DNA from: Thoreauomyces humboldtii
Lineage: Eukaryota > Chytridiomycota > Chytridiomycetes > Spizellomycetales > Powellomycetaceae
Direction of reading: 5' to 3'
Assembly: GCA_027596035.1 (NCBI GenBank)
Contig: JADGJA010000832.1
Location: 1-10,032, forward strand
Length of the DNA: 10,032 nucleotides
Shown here: positions 7,976-10,032 of the stretch, in pieces
How positions within the stretch are numbered: the first letter of the stretch is position 1
Layout: the number at the start of each line of letters is the position of its first letter
Translations under genes and position numbers: made by a program
The notes under the pieces: generated by a model
What the model saw: the letters and a program-made list of their open reading frames with translations, nothing else
Database searches by the model: none
What the model was told of the DNA's origin: nothing

Positions 7976-9573
7976 TCACAGGTCCTGGATCTGTTTGATC
8001 AGGAAAGACTTCTCGTCGTTGAACTGCTCGTCGTCTAAGGAGATGCGGGATCGTGAATGGATTGAAGACGAAAGAAAACGTCAAGGACAGGTATAGGTTA
8101 CCTGCGCGATCGTTGTGAAAATTGGACAAGAATGCGATAAGCTTATCCCTGTTCTTTTGCAGAATGTCCAATATCGGCTTGTGCTTGTTGGGGTTGGCAA
8201 CAAAGACCTGCATAGAACGAAGGGAAGTCGGACAATGAGAACGCCTTTCCCAGACGGCGGTTCTAGGGCTACTGGAAGGATAATCCCACCTTGAACACAT
8301 GGAACGCCTCGAACTGGATATTCCGGCTTTTGTCTCTGAGCAGGTTCATCATGAGCTTCAGATTTTCTGCATTTGAGATGTACTTTGTCATGATGGTGAA
8401 ATTTGTCCGATCAAGAAGAAGCTCCCCAAGAAGCTACGAATGTGAAGGGTGCGAGGTAAGAATTAGCGGCAAAGGCTAAAGCATGAGAGGACACGGGATG
8501 TACCAACCTTCAGGGACTGCCGTTTCGTCACGTAGTTGCTTGAGTTGAGGAGTTGCGTGTACTGCTCGAAAAACTGGGAGGAAACCGGATGTCAGGAAAA
8601 CGAGAATCCAGGACTGACCCATCATCCTCCCCATGTCTCAAGGATCGAGAGGGTGCGTACCTGGTCGTAGTTGTTTGCGAGAAAGTCTGCCACCAATGGC
8701 TTGTGCTTTGTGAGAAGATCCTTGAAGGTTGCGAACGCGTCGCTCGCCACGTCAAAGGTGGACAGCTCGACATACGTGAACAGCTTCCAGAAATGAGGCG
8801 TCTCCAGGATGCTCTTTGCCAGACTCTCGTGGCGAGTACACTCTCGGAGGATCATGCCGCAGTTGAGAGCGATCTCCTGGTTCTCGTAGCCGTGGATCAG
8901 AGCGACCAAGATTTCTTCCCGCGTGCCCAGGTACTCTGACGTTGGGAACCGCGTGCCGATCTGCCGCCGCAGAAGGTTGTTGAAGATTTGCGCAACGTCC
9001 TTTTTCGCCTCGAACTCGAACTTTGCGATGTTGTTGATCATCAATGGGAGAAGGTCGTTGTTGTATACTTCTTGCGACAGCTGTGCGACCTGTTCGGGGA
9101 CAGGATCGCTATCTACCGGATATCGAAGAGGGTCGACGTTCAGCACCACGCCACTTTGAGAAATGCGGTCCAGCAGCAATCCTCAGATTGTCTCGACCCT
9201 CCTCTCCAGCGGCCGGCCCTCTTCTTCTTCTTCTTCTCGCTTTCCCCTTCCTCCCTTTACCCCTCGAGACCCAGAATGCAAAGGTCTACGTCATTGCGTA
9301 CCTCCGTCGCCGTACAGTATGCTCTTCATGAAGATGAGGTTCTTTGAGATTTCCTCGTTGGCCTGTCAAGAATGGGAGAATTCACATGGTCCGAGTCAGT
9401 CTGTCTGTCAGTGGGGGAAGGCTGGGGGCCACGTGCAACCGGGCCACGGCAGAGCTGGTCTGGCTAATAAACACCTTTTTCCTGTCTCCAACGTCGAGCT
9501 TTGCGATGGCGTCTCGGGTTCCCTTCACGAGCTCTGCCGGCGTCTTTGGACGCGTCTTGAAGAGAAAGGACAT
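7976..9573 (-). CDS. MO25: MO25/Hym1/CAB39-family kinase scaffold protein, seven exons
   Basis: Reading the minus strand, the model joins 9573-9475, 9362-9302, 9112-8661, 8573-8508, 8433-8290, 8207-8102 and 8034-7976. It gives 328 aa, close to the family's usual ~340. Introns are 112, 189, 87, 74, 82 and 67 bp and all junctions keep frame. Diagnostic blocks include [16 protein letters not shown] at the start, [37 protein letters not shown] (residues 90-108), [54 protein letters not shown] and [18 protein letters not shown] at the end. The protein is an all-helical ARM-like solenoid. Family members bind and activate STE20/GCK-type kinases. In fungi Hym1/Pmo25 serves the RAM/MOR network with NDR kinases, controlling polarity and cell separation. 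The ATG at 9573 begins the conserved N-terminus directly. Nothing appears truncated. Confidence 0.97.
9113..9301 (-). other. Longest MO25 intron, with a (GAA)n-type tract and an in-frame 3' end
   Basis: This 189-bp intron is more than twice the typical size in this window. It runs from donor GTACGC to acceptor CCGGTAG, with a branch-like GCTGAAC upstream of the acceptor. A TTC/GAA trinucleotide tract lies near 9222-9238. The last 69 bases are open in the frame of the next exon, so use of the weaker AG at 9183-9182 would insert 23 residues in frame. Family conservation (YGDG followed by [12 protein letters not shown]) supports the long intron as the main form. Confidence 0.75.
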
Positions 9574-9779
9574 TGCAGAGAGTCTTTGATGTTTGCAAGA
9601 GCGAGAAGCCGGGAGGGCGGTATCGAGAGGTAGGGAACGGCGGGGGTTAGAGAGGAAAGGCAGGCGAAGGGGTCGTTGCGAAGTGCCAGCTGATGTGGGT
9701 GATTGGGGACGGGATCGAAGGCTTGCGGGAGGGTTTTGCTGGTGGCTGCCCACGTGTAAGGTGCGAGGGAGGATGAAGC

Positions 9780-9790
9780 GGGGGGGGGGG
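9780..9790. repeat. Poly-G run (G11)
   Basis: Eleven consecutive G on the plus strand, hence C11 on the MO25 coding strand, about 210 bp upstream of its start codon. The true length may be uncertain because such runs are difficult to sequence. Confidence 0.9.
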
Positions 9791-9858
9791 ATAAGGCACG
9801 GCGCAACGTCTGATGCAGTCCACAGTAGAAAAGATTGTCACAAGGGGAAGAGAAGCGT

Positions 9859-9859
<1 letters not shown>

Positions 9860-9890
<31 letters not shown>
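9860..9890. repeat. (GA)n dinucleotide microsatellite
   Basis: An uninterrupted run of about 15 GA units on the plus strand, which is CT on the MO25 coding strand. More imperfect GAGA sequence follows to about 9912. It lies about 290 bp upstream of the MO25 start codon. CT tracts of this kind are frequent in fungal promoters and can exclude nucleosomes or bind GAGA-type factors; here the role is not shown. Confidence 0.95.
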
Positions 9891-9892
<2 letters not shown>

Positions 9893-9966
9893 GAGATGGA
9901 GAGTGAGAGGGATCCTCTGAGGCGGTTGCGGGTGAGAGAGCGAGGCCCAATGATGACACTTGCGGA

Positions 9967-10007
9967 GGGGGGGGGGGGGGGGGGGACCGGTTGCCCCCCC
10001 CGGGGGG
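9967..10007. repeat. G19 run followed by a C8G6 block
   Basis: There are nineteen consecutive G at 9967-9985, then eight C at 9994-10001 directly followed by six G at 10002-10007. The G19 run can pair with C8 to form a hairpin with a short loop (ACCGGTTG) or form a G-quadruplex. The C8G6 block is itself self-complementary. Run lengths may be affected by sequencing error. Confidence 0.9.
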
Positions 10008-10032
10008 AACGGATACCGGAACCATGTTCCAT

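Larger units (their letters stand above)
9574..10032 (-). promoter_or_regulatory. Upstream region of MO25
   Basis: No gene is supported in these 459 bases. On the MO25 coding strand the region is strongly pyrimidine-rich, with CT and CCC runs, as is usual for fungal promoters and leaders. It contains the simple repeats listed separately. I cannot place a TATA box or the transcription start. The extreme right end may belong to another gene's flank, but there is too little sequence to tell. Confidence 0.5.

Noticed and set aside
7494..8300. Long minus-strand reading frame of 268 codons
   Set aside because: It begins inside MO25, passes through exon 6 and the following intron, and continues into pyrimidine-rich spacer. 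The conserved MO25 C-terminus needs the 8035-8101 intron removed and a different frame, so this is not a separate gene or a VIR_N exon.
10018..10032. Start of another gene at the right edge (ATGGAACATGGTTCC on the minus strand)
   Set aside because: The frame runs straight into the poly-C tract and low-complexity sequence, and too few bases remain to judge. It is more likely MO25 upstream DNA.

Overview
The window looks like nuclear DNA of a filamentous or yeast-like fungus. Three protein genes are split by short introns (about 54-190 bp, mostly 65-90 bp) with GT donors, CTAAC/CTGAC-type branch points and AG acceptors. The upstream regions are pyrimidine-rich on the coding strand and moderately GC-rich. 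A basidiomycete is my best guess, but this is inference, because nothing in the window is diagnostic of a clade. I saw no rRNA, tRNA, CRISPR array, mobile element or bacterial-type signal.

Layout, left to right. (1) 1-248 is a CT-rich promoter and leader without any ATG. (2) 249-2525 on the plus strand is a six-exon gene for a 625-aa TPR + J-domain co-chaperone of the DNAJC7/TPR2 family. (3) 2526-2981 is a non-coding convergent spacer. (4) 7488-2982 on the minus strand is a six-exon gene for a 1376-aa helical-repeat protein. Its C-terminal region carries SRPPSVHVDRF, which closely resembles the signature of Virilizer/VIRMA, the large scaffold of the m6A mRNA methyltransferase complex. (5) 7489-7975 is the spacer that must hold the Virilizer promoter, a probable 5'-UTR intron with short repeats, and the MO25 3' UTR. 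(6) 9573-7976 on the minus strand is a seven-exon gene for a 328-aa MO25/Hym1/CAB39 protein. (7) 9574-10032 is the MO25 upstream region, rich in (GA)n, poly-G and poly-C.

I derived the exon models by hand. Every junction keeps the reading frame, and the DNAJC7 and MO25 models reproduce family-conserved sequence across the junctions. The three genes do not form a pathway: they are a chaperone adaptor, a probable RNA-methylation scaffold and a kinase scaffold for polarity and cell-separation signalling. DNAJC7 and the Virilizer-like gene converge tail to tail, while the Virilizer-like gene lies downstream of MO25 in the same direction.

The item most worth attention is the Virilizer-like gene. 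It appears to lack the N-terminal VIR_N region and has a Gln/His/Trp/Pro-rich tail where animal relatives have an RG-rich one. If confirmed, it implies that this fungus keeps an m6A writer complex in a divergent form.
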